Assembly: GCA_016928715.1 (NCBI GenBank)
Contig: JAFGKG010000010.1
Span: 1-35,285, forward strand
From: Chloroflexia bacterium
GTDB lineage: Bacteria; Chloroflexota; Chloroflexia; DTKN01
DNA length: 35,285 nucleotides
Direction of reading: 5' to 3'
Below, piece after piece: positions 1-7,903 of the stretch. The notes under the pieces are model-generated. The model was not told the origin of the DNA. It did not search any database and worked only from the letters and a program-made list of their open reading frames with translations. How positions within the stretch are numbered: position 1 is the stretch's first letter; each line of letters starts with the position of its first letter. Made by a program: the position numbers and the translations under genes.

Positions 1-1071
1 CAAGCACTTCAAGACCTGGCCACGCGGGTGTTTGTGGCCCTCAATGTACCGGAGGAGGACGCCCGTACCACCGCCGACGTGCTGGTAGCAGCCGACCTGC
101 GGGGGGTGGATTCTCACGGTGTGGCCCGCCTGCGGCGCTATGTCAAGGGCATCCGGGATGGCGTGATGCTGCCCCGGCCCGAGATCCGGCTGGTTCACGA
201 GACACCGGCCACCGCCCTGATCGACGGTGGGGCCGGCCTGGGGCAACCGGTCGGCGTGCGGGCGATGCGCCTGGCCATCGAAAAGGCGCAAGGGGTCGGA
301 GCCGGCTTTGTGACCGTGCGCAACTCGAACCACTATGGCATCGCCGGCTATTATTCGATGATGGCCCTGGAAGAGGGCAACCTGATCGGCCTTTCGATGA
401 CCAATGCCGCCGTACTGGTCTCGCCCACCTTTGGCCGGGACGCCATGTTGGGCACAAATCCCATCAGTGTGGCCATGCCGGCCGGAAAAGAGCGGGCCTT
501 TGTTCTGGACATGGCCACCAGCACGGTCCCCCGCGGCAAGCTGGAGGTCTACCATCGCCTGGAGAAGGACATCCCCTTGGGCTGGGCTACGGACGAGCAG
601 GGCATCCCCACGACCGATCCCGGCCGGGTCCTGGAGAATTTCAAGACGCGGGCCGGCGGCGGACTGCTGCCCCTGGGCGGGGCGGGCGAGTTACTCGGCG
701 GGCACAAAGGCTATGGCTTGGCCCTGCTGGTCGACCTACTCTGCGGCGTGCTGCCCGGGGCCGGCTATGCCAATACCATCTATCCCAAGACCGCCGAGGG
801 CAAACCCCTGCCGGCTAACGTGGGCCACTTTTTCGGGGCGCTGCGCATTGACGGCTTTCGCCCCGTGGACGAGGTCGAGGCAACGATGGACGACATCATC
901 CAGCGCCTCAAGAACACCCCCAAGGCCGCCGGGGAGGAACGCATCTATATCCACGGAGAAAAAGAGTTCGAGCAGGCCGCAGAGCGTCAGGCGGAGGGAA
1001 TCCCACTGGTGCGCAAGGTCTATGATGACATTCGGGCCATCGCCGACGAGGTCGGGGTCGCCTTTTTGTAG
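1..1071 (+). CDS. Ldh_2-family 2-hydroxyacid dehydrogenase (malate/lactate type), 5' truncated
   Basis: NAD(P)-dependent oxidoreductase of the malate/L-lactate/ureidoglycolate dehydrogenase family (Ldh_2), which interconverts a 2-hydroxyacid and its 2-oxoacid in the cytoplasm. The frame is open back to base 1, reading QALQDLATRVFVALNVPEEDA, which matches the usual N-terminal helix, so the true start lies just outside the window and a GTG at 28 is probably not the start. Family hallmarks are visible: the DLRGVDSHG stretch, the RNSNHYGIAGYYSMMA active-site segment, GTNPISVAMPAG, and GHKGYGLALLVDLLCGVLPGA near the C-terminus. The length fits the usual 340-360 residues. It lies 36 bases upstream of a LarA-like racemase, so the two may jointly use both stereoisomers of a hydroxyacid. 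The substrate cannot be told from sequence. Confidence 0.9.
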   Translation, partial: QALQDLATRVFVALNVPEEDARTTADVLVAADLRGVDSHGVARLRRYVKGIRDGVMLPRPEIRLVHETPATALIDGGAGLGQPVGVRAMRLAIEKAQGVGAGFVTVRNSNHYGIAGYYSMMALEEGNLIGLSMTNAAVLVSPTFGRDAMLGTNPISVAMPAGKERAFVLDMATSTVPRGKLEVYHRLEKDIPLGWATDEQGIPTTDPGRVLENFKTRAGGGLLPLGGAGELLGGHKGYGLALLVDLLCGVLPGAGYANTIYPKTAEGKPLPANVGHFFGALRIDGFRPVDEVEATMDDIIQRLKNTPKAAGEERIYIHGEKEFEQAAERQAEGIPLVRKVYDDIRAIADEVGVAFL

Positions 1072-1107
1072 AGGGGCCTAGTCCCTGGCCCACCAAGGAG
1101 GCCGCTG

Positions 1108-2394
1108 ATGTACAACGTTCCATACGGTCGGAAAGAAATCCGTTTCGACTTGCCTCCGGGTCTGCGGGGCACGGTGCTGGAATCAAAATTCGTGCCCTCC
1201 CTGGAGGACGTCGCTGCCGCCGTGCGCCAGGCGATGGCCCAACCGGTGGGCAGCCCCAGGCTGCGCGATCTGGCGCAGGCCGACGACACGGTAGTCATTG
1301 TCTTTACCGACATTACCCGGGCCTGTCCGGACGCCCTGTTGGTCGAGGCGCTGTTGGAGGAACTCCACGCCGCCGGGGTGCCGGCCGAGCAGATCACCTT
1401 CCTCTGCGGCGTGGGCCTGCACCGGCCCAGCACCACCGAGGAAAAGGTGGTCAAACTGGGGGCAGAGGTAGTCCGGCGCTATACGGTCATTGACCACGAC
1501 GCCCGCGATCCGGACATGCTGGTGGATCTGGGCCAGACCGAGAGCGGCATTCCCCTCTCGGTGAACCGGCTGGCCTACGAGGCCGACCTGCTCATCGCCA
1601 CGGGCATTGTCGAACCGCACCAGTACGCCGGCTATTCCGGCGGGGCCAAGACGCTCTCGGTGGGGGCGGCCGGTGAGGCCATGATTGCCTACACACACGG
1701 GCCGCACATGCTGGAGCAGCCCGGCACCCGCCTGGGCCGCATCGAGGGCAATCCCTTCCGCGCGGCGCTCAATGAGTCGGCCCGCCGGGCCGGCCTGCGT
1801 TTCGTGCTGAACGTGGTCCAGGACGATGCCAAACGGGTCGTGGGGGTGCGGGCGGGAGATCCGGTCGGCGCCTTTTCAGAGCTGGTCGAGCTGGCCCGCG
1901 GACTCTACGAGGTGCCCATCCCGCAGCAATACGACGTCGTCGTGGCCGGCATCGGCTTCCCCAAGGACGCCAACGTCTACCAGGCCTCCCGCGGGCCCAC
2001 CTACCTGCACTTTGCCCCCACCCCGGTGGCCAAAGCGGGCGGCACCTACATCGTGCCGGCACCCTGCCAGGAGGGGGCCGGCGAGGGGGCCGGCGAGCAG
2101 CGCTTTTACCGCGCCCTCAAAGAGGCCGTTCGCATGGAAGCGCTGGTCGAGCGGATGCGGGAGGAGGGCTATCCTCCGGGCCAGCAGCGGGCGTTCATGG
2201 TGGCCAAGGTGCTGACGGAAGCCCAGATTGTAATCGTCGGGGCGGAACAGCCCGAGATCGTCCGGGAGATGCACATGGTGCCGTTGGAGACGATGGAGCA
2301 GGCCCTGGGCTGGGTCCAGGAGCGGCAGGGTCCCGAGTTGGACGTTCTGGTTGTGCCCCACTCATTGTTGACCCTGCCGGTGGTACAGAAATAA
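1108..2394 (+). CDS. LarA-family nickel-pincer 2-hydroxyacid racemase
   Basis: Member of the lactate racemase family (LarA, DUF2088), which racemises 2-hydroxyacids by hydride transfer on a nickel pincer cofactor. Residues matching those known from Lactobacillus LarA occur with a constant offset of three: His105 in GLHRPS, His171 and Lys181 in EPHQYAGYSGGAK (cofactor-attaching lysine), and His197 in AYTHGPH. The length of 428 residues is normal. The ATG start follows AGGAGG by six bases (1096-1101). The cofactor synthesis genes larB, larC and larE are not in the window and would have to be encoded elsewhere. A short in-frame duplication of a Gly-Ala-Gly-Glu unit occurs near 2070-2097. It is probably co-transcribed with the upstream dehydrogenase. 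The exact substrate (lactate, malate or another 2-hydroxyacid) is not determinable, because the family is diverse. Confidence 0.85.
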   Translation: MYNVPYGRKEIRFDLPPGLRGTVLESKFVPSLEDVAAAVRQAMAQPVGSPRLRDLAQADDTVVIVFTDITRACPDALLVEALLEELHAAGVPAEQITFLCGVGLHRPSTTEEKVVKLGAEVVRRYTVIDHDARDPDMLVDLGQTESGIPLSVNRLAYEADLLIATGIVEPHQYAGYSGGAKTLSVGAAGEAMIAYTHGPHMLEQPGTRLGRIEGNPFRAALNESARRAGLRFVLNVVQDDAKRVVGVRAGDPVGAFSELVELARGLYEVPIPQQYDVVVAGIGFPKDANVYQASRGPTYLHFAPTPVAKAGGTYIVPAPCQEGAGEGAGEQRFYRALKEAVRMEALVERMREEGYPPGQQRAFMVAKVLTEAQIVIVGAEQPEIVREMHMVPLETMEQALGWVQERQGPELDVLVVPHSLLTLPVVQK

Positions 2395-2457
2395 GGGGGG
2401 GGCTGGAGGCTGGGGTGGGCGGGCAAGGCTTGCCCCAGCGTGCTTTCCACCCTCATT

Positions 2458-2526
2458 CCGGCTAAAGCATCCATTCCGGACCAGGAAATCGTAGCCAGCT
2501 CCTTTCGGAATCGGGGCTTTAGCCGG
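2458..2526. repeat. Dispersed palindromic repeat, copy 1
   Basis: A 69-base element with terminal inverted repeats CCGGCTAAAGC and GCTTTAGCCGG. Its interior matches the reverse complement of the 75-base element at 34647-34721 in several blocks (ATTCC, CCAGGAAA, CCTTTCGGA), so the two are diverged copies of one family in opposite orientation. It lies in the gap between the convergent larA-like and SpoU genes and could form a hairpin in RNA. The flanking 2395-2457 holds only a short palindrome, GGGCAAGGCTTGCCC. Confidence 0.75.
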
Positions 2527-2576
2527 TTCTTCCCCCTTCCTTTCTCGCCCCCACCCTTCACTCACCCCAAAAACGT

Positions 2577-3374
2577 TCAACCGTCAACCGTACCCTGGCG
2601 TCCCTGGCGCAGGGCTTCAAAGAGCAGGATACCGGCGGCGACGGCCGCGTTGAGCGATTCGGAGCGGCCGGCCATGGGGATAGAGACGAGCTCGCCGGCC
2701 AGCCGGCGGGCTTGCGGCCCGGCCCCGGCGGCCTCCCCGCCGATGATGAGAGCACTGGGCCGGGTCCAATCGATCTGGTCGTAGGGGCGGCCGGCGCCGG
2801 CCTCGGCCAGGAGGATCTGGGCGCGGTCCGGCAGGGCGGCGCTGATCTGCTCCCAGTCGTCGCACAAACGCAGCGGCAGGTAAAAGTGGGCACCCATGCC
2901 GGCCCGCAGCACCTTGGGGCTGAACGGATCCACCGTCCCCGGCGCGATCAGCACCTGGCTCACCCCGGCGGCTTCGGCGGACCGCAGGATGGTGCCGCAG
3001 TTGCCCGGATCACGCAGCCCATCCAGCACCACGATCAATCGCCCCGGCCGGGGCGGCAGCTCGGGAAAGGGCACGGCCGCGACCACGCCCTGGGCATTGA
3101 CGGTATCGGCGACATTGTCCAGAATTTCGCCGGTGGTACTAAAGGATGCGGGATGGGTGCCGAGTTGCTCCAGCAGGCCGAGCCCGGTGGCGTTCTGAAG
3201 CTGTTCCGGCACATAGAGGACGGGGTCCAGGGGCAGGCCGGCGCGCAGCGCCTCCTCGACCAGGCGGACGCCCTCGATTAAGCAACGTCGCTCGCGATGT
3301 CGCGAGCGGCGGCGATGCAGCGAGCAAAGGTGTTTGACTTTTGGATTTGCCGAACTGGTGATATGGACAGACAC
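2577..3374 (-). CDS. SpoU/TrmH-family RNA 2'-O-methyltransferase
   Basis: SAM-dependent 2'-O-ribose methyltransferase acting on rRNA or tRNA. The SpoU motifs are all present: motif 1 VVLDGLRDPGNCGTILRSAEAAG with its Asn and Arg, motif 2 VLIAPGTVDPFSPKVLRAGMGAHF, and motif 3 SIPMAGRSESLNAAVAAGILLFE, which form the trefoil-knot SAM site. An N-terminal substrate-binding domain starts at ITSSANPKVKHL. I chose the GTG at 3374 because the family sequence begins there and an AAGG sits just upstream. An in-frame ATG at 3416 is the alternative, with GAGGAGG lying between the two. The gene follows rplT by 85 bases in the infC-rplT-spoU order common in bacteria, so it is likely part of that operon. The target nucleotide is not known. 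Confidence 0.88.
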   Translation of the reverse strand: MSVHITSSANPKVKHLCSLHRRRSRHRERRCLIEGVRLVEEALRAGLPLDPVLYVPEQLQNATGLGLLEQLGTHPASFSTTGEILDNVADTVNAQGVVAAVPFPELPPRPGRLIVVLDGLRDPGNCGTILRSAEAAGVSQVLIAPGTVDPFSPKVLRAGMGAHFYLPLRLCDDWEQISAALPDRAQILLAEAGAGRPYDQIDWTRPSALIIGGEAAGAGPQARRLAGELVSIPMAGRSESLNAAVAAGILLFEALRQGRQGTVDG

Positions 3375-3459
3375 CGCGCCTTGCACGACCTCCTCAAGCG
3401 GTTCTGCGGGCCCCATTCAACCAGGGCCCTCCCGAATTCGGCCAGTTTTCCCAAGCGGA

Positions 3460-3819
3460 CTAGGACGGCAGGGCCGCCTGGGCCTTTTCCACCACCTGGG
3501 CAAAGGCGGTGGGATTGTTGACGGCCATCTCGGCCAGAATCTTGCGGTCCAGGGAGATACCGGCCAGACGCAGGCCGTGCATCAGACGGGAATAGCTCGT
3601 GCCCTGCAGCCGGGCGGCCGCGTTGATGCGGACAATCCAAAGCCGACGCATATCGCGCTTGCGGCGGCGGCGGTCCCGATAGGCGTGGGCATAAGAGCGG
3701 ATTACGGCCTCGTTGGCGCGCTTGTACAGGCGCCGGCGGCCGGCCTGATAGCCCTTGGCTTGCTCACGAATCTTGTCGTGGCGACGTCGAACGGTTTTCC
3801 CTCTTTTTACGCGTGGCAA
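3460..3819 (-). CDS. rplT: 50S ribosomal protein L20
   Basis: Large-subunit protein L20, needed for early 50S assembly and a known translational autoregulator in other bacteria. The 119-residue product reads [16 protein letters not shown] at its N-terminus and has the conserved [11 protein letters not shown] and [14 protein letters not shown] segments. The start is a TTG at 3819, six bases after AGGAGG (3826-3831). The open frame runs upstream to 3906, but that extension has no L20 similarity. It follows infC with a 169-base gap. That gap is too short for rpmI, which normally sits there, and it carries a strong hairpin (3852-3886). Confidence 0.95.
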   Translation of the reverse strand: MPRVKRGKTVRRRHDKIREQAKGYQAGRRRLYKRANEAVIRSYAHAYRDRRRRKRDMRRLWIVRINAAARLQGTSYSRLMHGLRLAGISLDRKILAEMAVNNPTAFAQVVEKAQAALPS

Positions 3820-3851
3820 CGGATTCCTCCTCAAATACAAAACGCACCCAA

Positions 3852-3886
3852 CCAGCCCGACACCCTTTGCAGGCCTGTCGGGCTGG
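3852..3886 (-). promoter_or_regulatory. Hairpin in the infC-rplT intercistronic region
   Basis: On the minus strand CCAGCCCGACA and TGTCGGGCTGG form a perfect 11-bp stem around a 13-base loop, ending about 33 bases before the rplT start. No U-run follows directly, so a simple terminator is unlikely. L20 is known to bind structured leaders ahead of rpmI-rplT, so this may be an autoregulatory element, an RNA processing site or an attenuator. The role is inferred. Confidence 0.55.
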
Positions 3887-3988
3887 CGATAAAGACACAT
3901 TCCCAACTCGTTGGTCCCAGTTTGCGCTTAGGATTGGAAGCAGCTCTCAATGCACAGTTTGTTCATGCAACGCCAACTGCCGACGATT

Positions 3989-4495
3989 TTACTGGGGGGC
4001 CAGCAGCATGGTCATATCGCGTCCGGCCGTCTGGGGCTTTTGCTCAACCTGGGCCACATCCTCCAACATCCCAGCGAATTCGTTGAGAAGTTCCTCCGCA
4101 ATGTCGGTATGGCTTCGCTCGCGTCCCCGGAAGCGCAGGGTCACCTTGACCCGGTTCCCCTCTTCCAAAAAGCGCCGCGCCGCGCGCACTTTGACCTGCA
4201 GATCGTGGTCCCCAATCTTGGGTCGTAGCCGTACCTCCTTGATTTCAACGGTTCGTTGGCGTTTCCGGGCAGCTCGTTCTCGTTTGGTCTGCTCGTAACG
4301 ATACTTGCCATAGTCCATCAACTTGCAAACCGGTGGGTCGGCGACAGGATTAACCTGCACAAGATCCAAACCCTCTGCAGCAGCGACTCGCAATGCTTCC
4401 TGTAGGGGGATGACTCCAATGCGTTTGCCGTCCGCACCAATCAGTAAAACCTCCCGGGCCCGTATTTTGGTGTTAATTGCTAACCGATCGCTTAT
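3989..4495 (-). CDS. infC: Translation initiation factor IF-3
   Basis: IF-3 binds the 30S subunit, keeps it apart from 50S and checks initiator tRNA pairing. The N-terminal domain begins ISDRLAINTKIRAREVLLIG, and the C-terminal domain contains KEVRLRPKIGDHDLQVKVRAARRFLEEGNRVKVTLRFRGRE. The open frame reaches an ATG at 4534. However, the promoter -10 box ends at 4546, so that ATG would sit only a few bases from the transcript end. A strong AGGAGG (4504-4509) lies inside this extension and is followed eight bases later by AUA at 4495, exactly where the conserved sequence starts. I therefore prefer AUA. Rare AUU-type starts in infC are well known and allow IF-3 to repress its own translation. 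If the ATG is used, the gene is 3989-4534. Confidence 0.9.
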   Translation of the reverse strand: MSDRLAINTKIRAREVLLIGADGKRIGVIPLQEALRVAAAEGLDLVQVNPVADPPVCKLMDYGKYRYEQTKRERAARKRQRTVEIKEVRLRPKIGDHDLQVKVRAARRFLEEGNRVKVTLRFRGRERSHTDIAEELLNEFAGMLEDVAQVEQKPQTAGRDMTMLLAPQ

Positions 4496-4545
4496 CTCTG
4501 GCTCCTCCTTTTGGGCAAAACCTTTTACTGCCAAAACCTAGCCAC

Positions 4546-4574
4546 ACTATAGCATAAAGTGTTCGTTTCGTCAA
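4546..4574 (-). promoter_or_regulatory. Sigma-70 promoter of infC-rplT-spoU
   Basis: On the minus strand TTGACG (4569-4574) and TATAGT (4546-4551) are separated by 17 bases. Transcription would begin near 4539, giving a leader of about 40 bases to the proposed AUA start. Confidence 0.75.
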
Positions 4575-4596
4575 CTGTTTAGCGGTGAGATTGGGA

Positions 4597-6510
4597 CTAG
4601 GGTCCGATGGCATAGACGTTGGGCCAGGCCTCATAGTGGCTATAAAAGGACTCGCTCGAGACCACCTCGCCGTTCACCAGGATATGGCGATAGATGGTCG
4701 CATCCACCCCGTCATGGGCCCAGTCCGTCTGATGGATCGCACCCGGCGGCAGGGTGGGATCCTCGACATAGACCGGTTCGCTGGGAGCAGGGGTCCAATT
4801 GGACAGATAGGGGCCGTCCAATTGGACCTGGCGATCCGGCCTGGTCCCATACAAAGAGACCTGCAAATAGGCCGAGTGGGTATAGGCTTCCAACTGCATC
4901 AGCAGGTAGCCGTCGGTATCATTGCGAAAGCGCAGGTCGGTACCCGTTCCGGTATAGATCGTGGCATCAAAACCCAGAATAGAACCCTGCTCATAGTAGC
5001 TGACCCGAAAGGCGTGGGCGTGGCGCTCCACAATGGGTAGGCCGGCGAAAAAGGCCGCGCGAAAGACGGTCGTCGAGACCTGACAGACACCCCCGCCCAC
5101 ATTGAGCACGGTGCGTCCGCCAATGATGGAATAGCCCTCGATAAAGCCGTCATCCTCGTCAATGGGGCCAATCGCCCCAATGAAAGAAAACGTTTCCCCG
5201 GGAGCAATCAGGGTGCCGTCCAGGATGCGGGCCGCGTTGGCGATATTGTGCAGGCGATAGGCCGGAGAACCGCTAAAGTAACTCTCACCATAGCCCACCA
5301 ACTCTTGGATCCCCAGTTCGGCGATCGTCTCTCGCCGGATCTCCGGCTGGACCTCCACCACGTTCAATTCTAGCTCCCGCTGGTCAGAGAGTACAGCACT
5401 GTTGATCATTTCCACGGCTGCGTCGACCTGAAGTTCCTGCCCGGTGGCACCCTCATCAACGATTTCCAGGTGATCCTCAACAAAGCAAAAGTGGGCATTG
5501 CGCGGACGGACCCGCACCGCGGACGCGATTTCCTGCATAAAGTCGAACAGGGCCTCCTGATCCAGGAAGACGCCTAGCCTGTCCTGGAGGCCCTCCTGGC
5601 GGCGCTCGATGGTCAGCATTTCTCCGATCTGCGCGACGCTGAGCGTCCAGCTCTGCTCGCCTATATGCAGAATGATCGGGCCGGAGAGCATCCGGCGGGC
5701 TGTCTCCAGGGCTCCACTCGCCGCCGTCTCGTCAATATTGGCTGGAACAATGTGCACAACCAGGTCCACGGGGTCGGTGGACAGCTCGGACAGGGCCCGC
5801 TTGATAACGACCTGGGAAGGCACAATCTGCAGGGAATGTCCGTCTTGACCTGAACGGACATAAACATCCTGGTTCTCCACGGCCAGAGCGGCATCCAGCG
5901 GAGGACGGTCGATAGTCAGCGCCAGGTCCTCCAGGTAGTGGCGCAAGAGTCCCTCTTCCAGCCACACAGGCAGCAGGATATCGTGACGGTTTTGCCAGAG
6001 CCGCCAGCGCTGGCGGCAACGTTCCCAGAACGAGCCCTCGCGTCCGACGGACATGGCCTCGTCCACAGCAGCGTCCCAGGCGACCTGCAAGCCGATATCC
6101 GGCCCCGATGGCCGCCAGACGCGGTCCTCATAGCGCAAAGCCAGGGGCTGCTGCTGGAAATCCCGATAGTGCAGTTGGAGCAGCGCTCGGGCATCCGTGG
6201 GGGATAACTCGCCCAGTGGAATCCCTCCGACATAGACATTGGGCAAAATTACGCCGTCAAAGCGCCACTCAAAAGTGTAAAGCAGCCCCAGGGCAAGCGC
6301 CCCCAGGGTTAGTAAAACGCCCAGGGCAACCCACAGCGCCTTGAGTTGGTACAGACGCCGTCTCCGCCGCCGGCGAGCCGGATGGATCGGCTGCTTGCTT
6401 TGTTCCAGGTCGCGCCAGGTCTCTAGCCAATCCGGGCGCAACTGCGCCCAATCCTCCTCTGAATAGGATTCGTGGGGCTGGCGCGTTGACGATGATTGTC
6501 TCGATGACAT
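4597..6510 (-). CDS. VanW-family membrane-anchored cell-wall protein
   Basis: A 637-residue protein with a basic, cytoplasmic N-terminus rich in Arg (RRRRRRR near residue 50), one membrane helix (about 58-80) and a large extracellular part. Repeated segments of the peptidoglycan-binding type (PG_binding_4-like, roughly residues 90-400) precede a VanW domain (about 415-545) marked by LIAPGETFSFIGAIGP, GGRTVLNVGGGVCQVSTT and the ERHAHAF stretch. VanW proteins are linked to envelope functions, but their reaction is not established. The ATG at 6510 follows GGAGG by nine bases. The open frame extends to a TTG at 6540 without a better site. It lies 59 bases after the cupin gene on the same strand and probably shares its transcript. 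Confidence 0.85.
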   Translation of the reverse strand: MSSRQSSSTRQPHESYSEEDWAQLRPDWLETWRDLEQSKQPIHPARRRRRRRLYQLKALWVALGVLLTLGALALGLLYTFEWRFDGVILPNVYVGGIPLGELSPTDARALLQLHYRDFQQQPLALRYEDRVWRPSGPDIGLQVAWDAAVDEAMSVGREGSFWERCRQRWRLWQNRHDILLPVWLEEGLLRHYLEDLALTIDRPPLDAALAVENQDVYVRSGQDGHSLQIVPSQVVIKRALSELSTDPVDLVVHIVPANIDETAASGALETARRMLSGPIILHIGEQSWTLSVAQIGEMLTIERRQEGLQDRLGVFLDQEALFDFMQEIASAVRVRPRNAHFCFVEDHLEIVDEGATGQELQVDAAVEMINSAVLSDQRELELNVVEVQPEIRRETIAELGIQELVGYGESYFSGSPAYRLHNIANAARILDGTLIAPGETFSFIGAIGPIDEDDGFIEGYSIIGGRTVLNVGGGVCQVSTTVFRAAFFAGLPIVERHAHAFRVSYYEQGSILGFDATIYTGTGTDLRFRNDTDGYLLMQLEAYTHSAYLQVSLYGTRPDRQVQLDGPYLSNWTPAPSEPVYVEDPTLPPGAIHQTDWAHDGVDATIYRHILVNGEVVSSESFYSHYEAWPNVYAIGP

Positions 6511-6569
6511 TAACGCTGGCCTCCAGCTTTCACGGGCCAAGCGAAGCGATCCGAGCTTTGCGGACAGGG

Positions 6570-7025
6570 CTAGCGAAAGCGGGTTTCCCAGGAATAAGGA
6601 ATTTTCTCCGTGTTCCAGGCTAAGCGCAGTTCGTCCGGTTGCTCTCGATTGTAGGGCCGGGATGGAAAGTTCAGCAGCAAGGAGGGAATGACCCCAATGG
6701 TCTTGTAGCCATGGGCCACCCCACGGGGAATGCGCAGAACAATCGGATGGTGCTCTCCCAGGAAAAATTCATTCAACTCAGCGTAGGTAGGGGAATCCTC
6801 GCGCATATCGTACAGGGGGACCTGGATCATGCCCTGAATGCAGCAGAACAAGTCCTCCTGATGTTCATGCCAATGCCAGGCCCGCACAACACCGGGATGG
6901 TTCATCGAAACATAGACCTGCCCAAAAGTTTCCATGATGGCGTCATCCGAGCGCAAGATTTCCATCAGAAAACCCCGATCATCCGCGTGTTTCAGCAATT
7001 GTTTGGTCTCTACCCCAAGAATCAA
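6570..7025 (-). CDS. RmlC-like cupin (dTDP-sugar epimerase-related)
   Basis: Small cupin of the dTDP-4-dehydrorhamnose 3,5-epimerase (RmlC) superfamily, 151 residues. The core shows DDRGFLMEI, FGQVYVSMNHPGVVRAWHWHEHQEDLFCCIQG and LRIPRGVAHGYKTIG, corresponding to the strand-forming and histidine-rich RmlC segments. RmlC enzymes are normally about 180 residues, so this shorter form may act on another nucleotide sugar or may not epimerise at all. The start is TTG at 7025, six bases after AGGAGG (7032-7037). An in-frame ATG at 7079 has no ribosome-binding site and no family similarity. The promoter at 7149-7177 contains a palindrome. The neighbouring VanW gene suggests an envelope context. Confidence 0.8.
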   Translation of the reverse strand: MILGVETKQLLKHADDRGFLMEILRSDDAIMETFGQVYVSMNHPGVVRAWHWHEHQEDLFCCIQGMIQVPLYDMREDSPTYAELNEFFLGEHHPIVLRIPRGVAHGYKTIGVIPSLLLNFPSRPYNREQPDELRLAWNTEKIPYSWETRFR

Positions 7026-7148
7026 GGGATGCCTCCTTTTATACTTTGGTTTTGGATCGAGTCTAGGTAGGCGCTGCATGCTGTGCCAACGAGAATCTGC
7101 AAAACCTACAGCTTGCCTTCCACGCTCTATTTATCTAACTCCAGCTTT

Positions 7149-7177
7149 AGTATAACACCCTTTGGCCCAAAGGGCAA
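7149..7177 (-). promoter_or_regulatory. Promoter of cupin-VanW unit with palindromic operator in spacer
   Basis: On the minus strand TTGCCC (7172-7177) and TATACT (7149-7154) are 17 bases apart. A near-perfect palindrome CCCTTTGGgCCAAAGGG (7158-7174) fills the spacer, a position typical of repressor operators. The cognate regulator is unknown. Confidence 0.6.
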
Positions 7178-7201
7178 GGTGTCAAGATGACAATGGTGGG
7201 G

Positions 7202-7903
7202 CTAATCCTTGGCGCGGCGAAAGGCCTGAAAGCCGCCAAAGGTGGCCACTGCCGCTAGCAGCAGGCCGGGCAGGGCACAGCAGAGCAGGGCGAACCAACG
7301 CAGATCCTGTGCGCTGACCTCCTCGTCGGCCATATTGGGGGCCGCAAAGAGAAGCAGGCAGGCACAGAGCAGGGAGATCCCAGCCAAGATGCCGCCGGCG
7401 ATGAGCAGGGTCATCCAGGGCCAACGGGGGGGCGGCTTGTCCGCGGGCACGGGAGGGACCACCGCGGGAGTAACCGGGCGGGGAGCCGTCACAAGGGGGA
7501 CGATCTGCGGCAGGCCGGCCGGCGGCGGTGCTGCACCAGGGACAACGGGCGCCTCCATCGGCCGCCCGGTTTCCGCACGAGCGGGGCCGACCGCCGTTTC
7601 CAGCGGCAGTGGCAACGAGACCGGGGCCCCACACTCGGGGCAGAATTTGCTCTGGGAGGGGAGCTCGGCGCCGCAATTCGCACAGTTTAGCCGGGGTCCC
7701 TCTGGTTCAGCAGGGCCGGCGGTCGGCTGCTCTGCGGCCGGGGGCGGGGCTGGCGCCGGTTCCCCTGCTAGTGGAAGAGGCTCCTCGCCTGTCGGCTCCT
7801 CGACCGCGGGAGATTGTTCCTCCGGCGGGGGCGCTTTTTTCTCCCCCTCGGAATCGGGAAAGTACTTTTTGACGATATCGTCCTGGAAAAAGGATTCGCT
7901 CAT
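7202..7903 (-). CDS. Zinc-ribbon protein with two C-terminal membrane helices
   Basis: A 233-residue protein of unknown function. Residues about 20-70 are Pro/Glu/Ala rich and likely unstructured. A zinc ribbon follows (NCANCGAELPSQSKFCPECGAPV, two CxxC pairs). A second Pro-rich linker then leads to two hydrophobic helices near the C-terminus (WPWMTLLIAGGILAGISLLCACLLLF and WFALLCCALPGLLLAAVATF) and a basic tail. The start ATG overlaps the scpB stop as ATGA (7900-7903), so translation is probably coupled to scpB. It may be a membrane scaffold or sensor, but nothing in the sequence names a partner. Such zinc_ribbon_2-plus-helices proteins are common in Chloroflexota and Firmicutes. Confidence 0.75.
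   Translation of the reverse strand: MSESFFQDDIVKKYFPDSEGEKKAPPPEEQSPAVEEPTGEEPLPLAGEPAPAPPPAAEQPTAGPAEPEGPRLNCANCGAELPSQSKFCPECGAPVSLPLPLETAVGPARAETGRPMEAPVVPGAAPPPAGLPQIVPLVTAPRPVTPAVVPPVPADKPPPRWPWMTLLIAGGILAGISLLCACLLLFAAPNMADEEVSAQDLRWFALLCCALPGLLLAAVATFGGFQAFRRAKD

Noticed and set aside
404-1081. Long overlapping frames inside the dehydrogenase and other genes
   Set aside because: High GC content opens shadow frames. They show Arg/Pro/Ser-rich composition and no family motifs.
3820-3906. N-terminal extension of L20
   Set aside because: It overlaps the intercistronic hairpin and lacks any L20 similarity; the TTG at 3819 has a perfect site.
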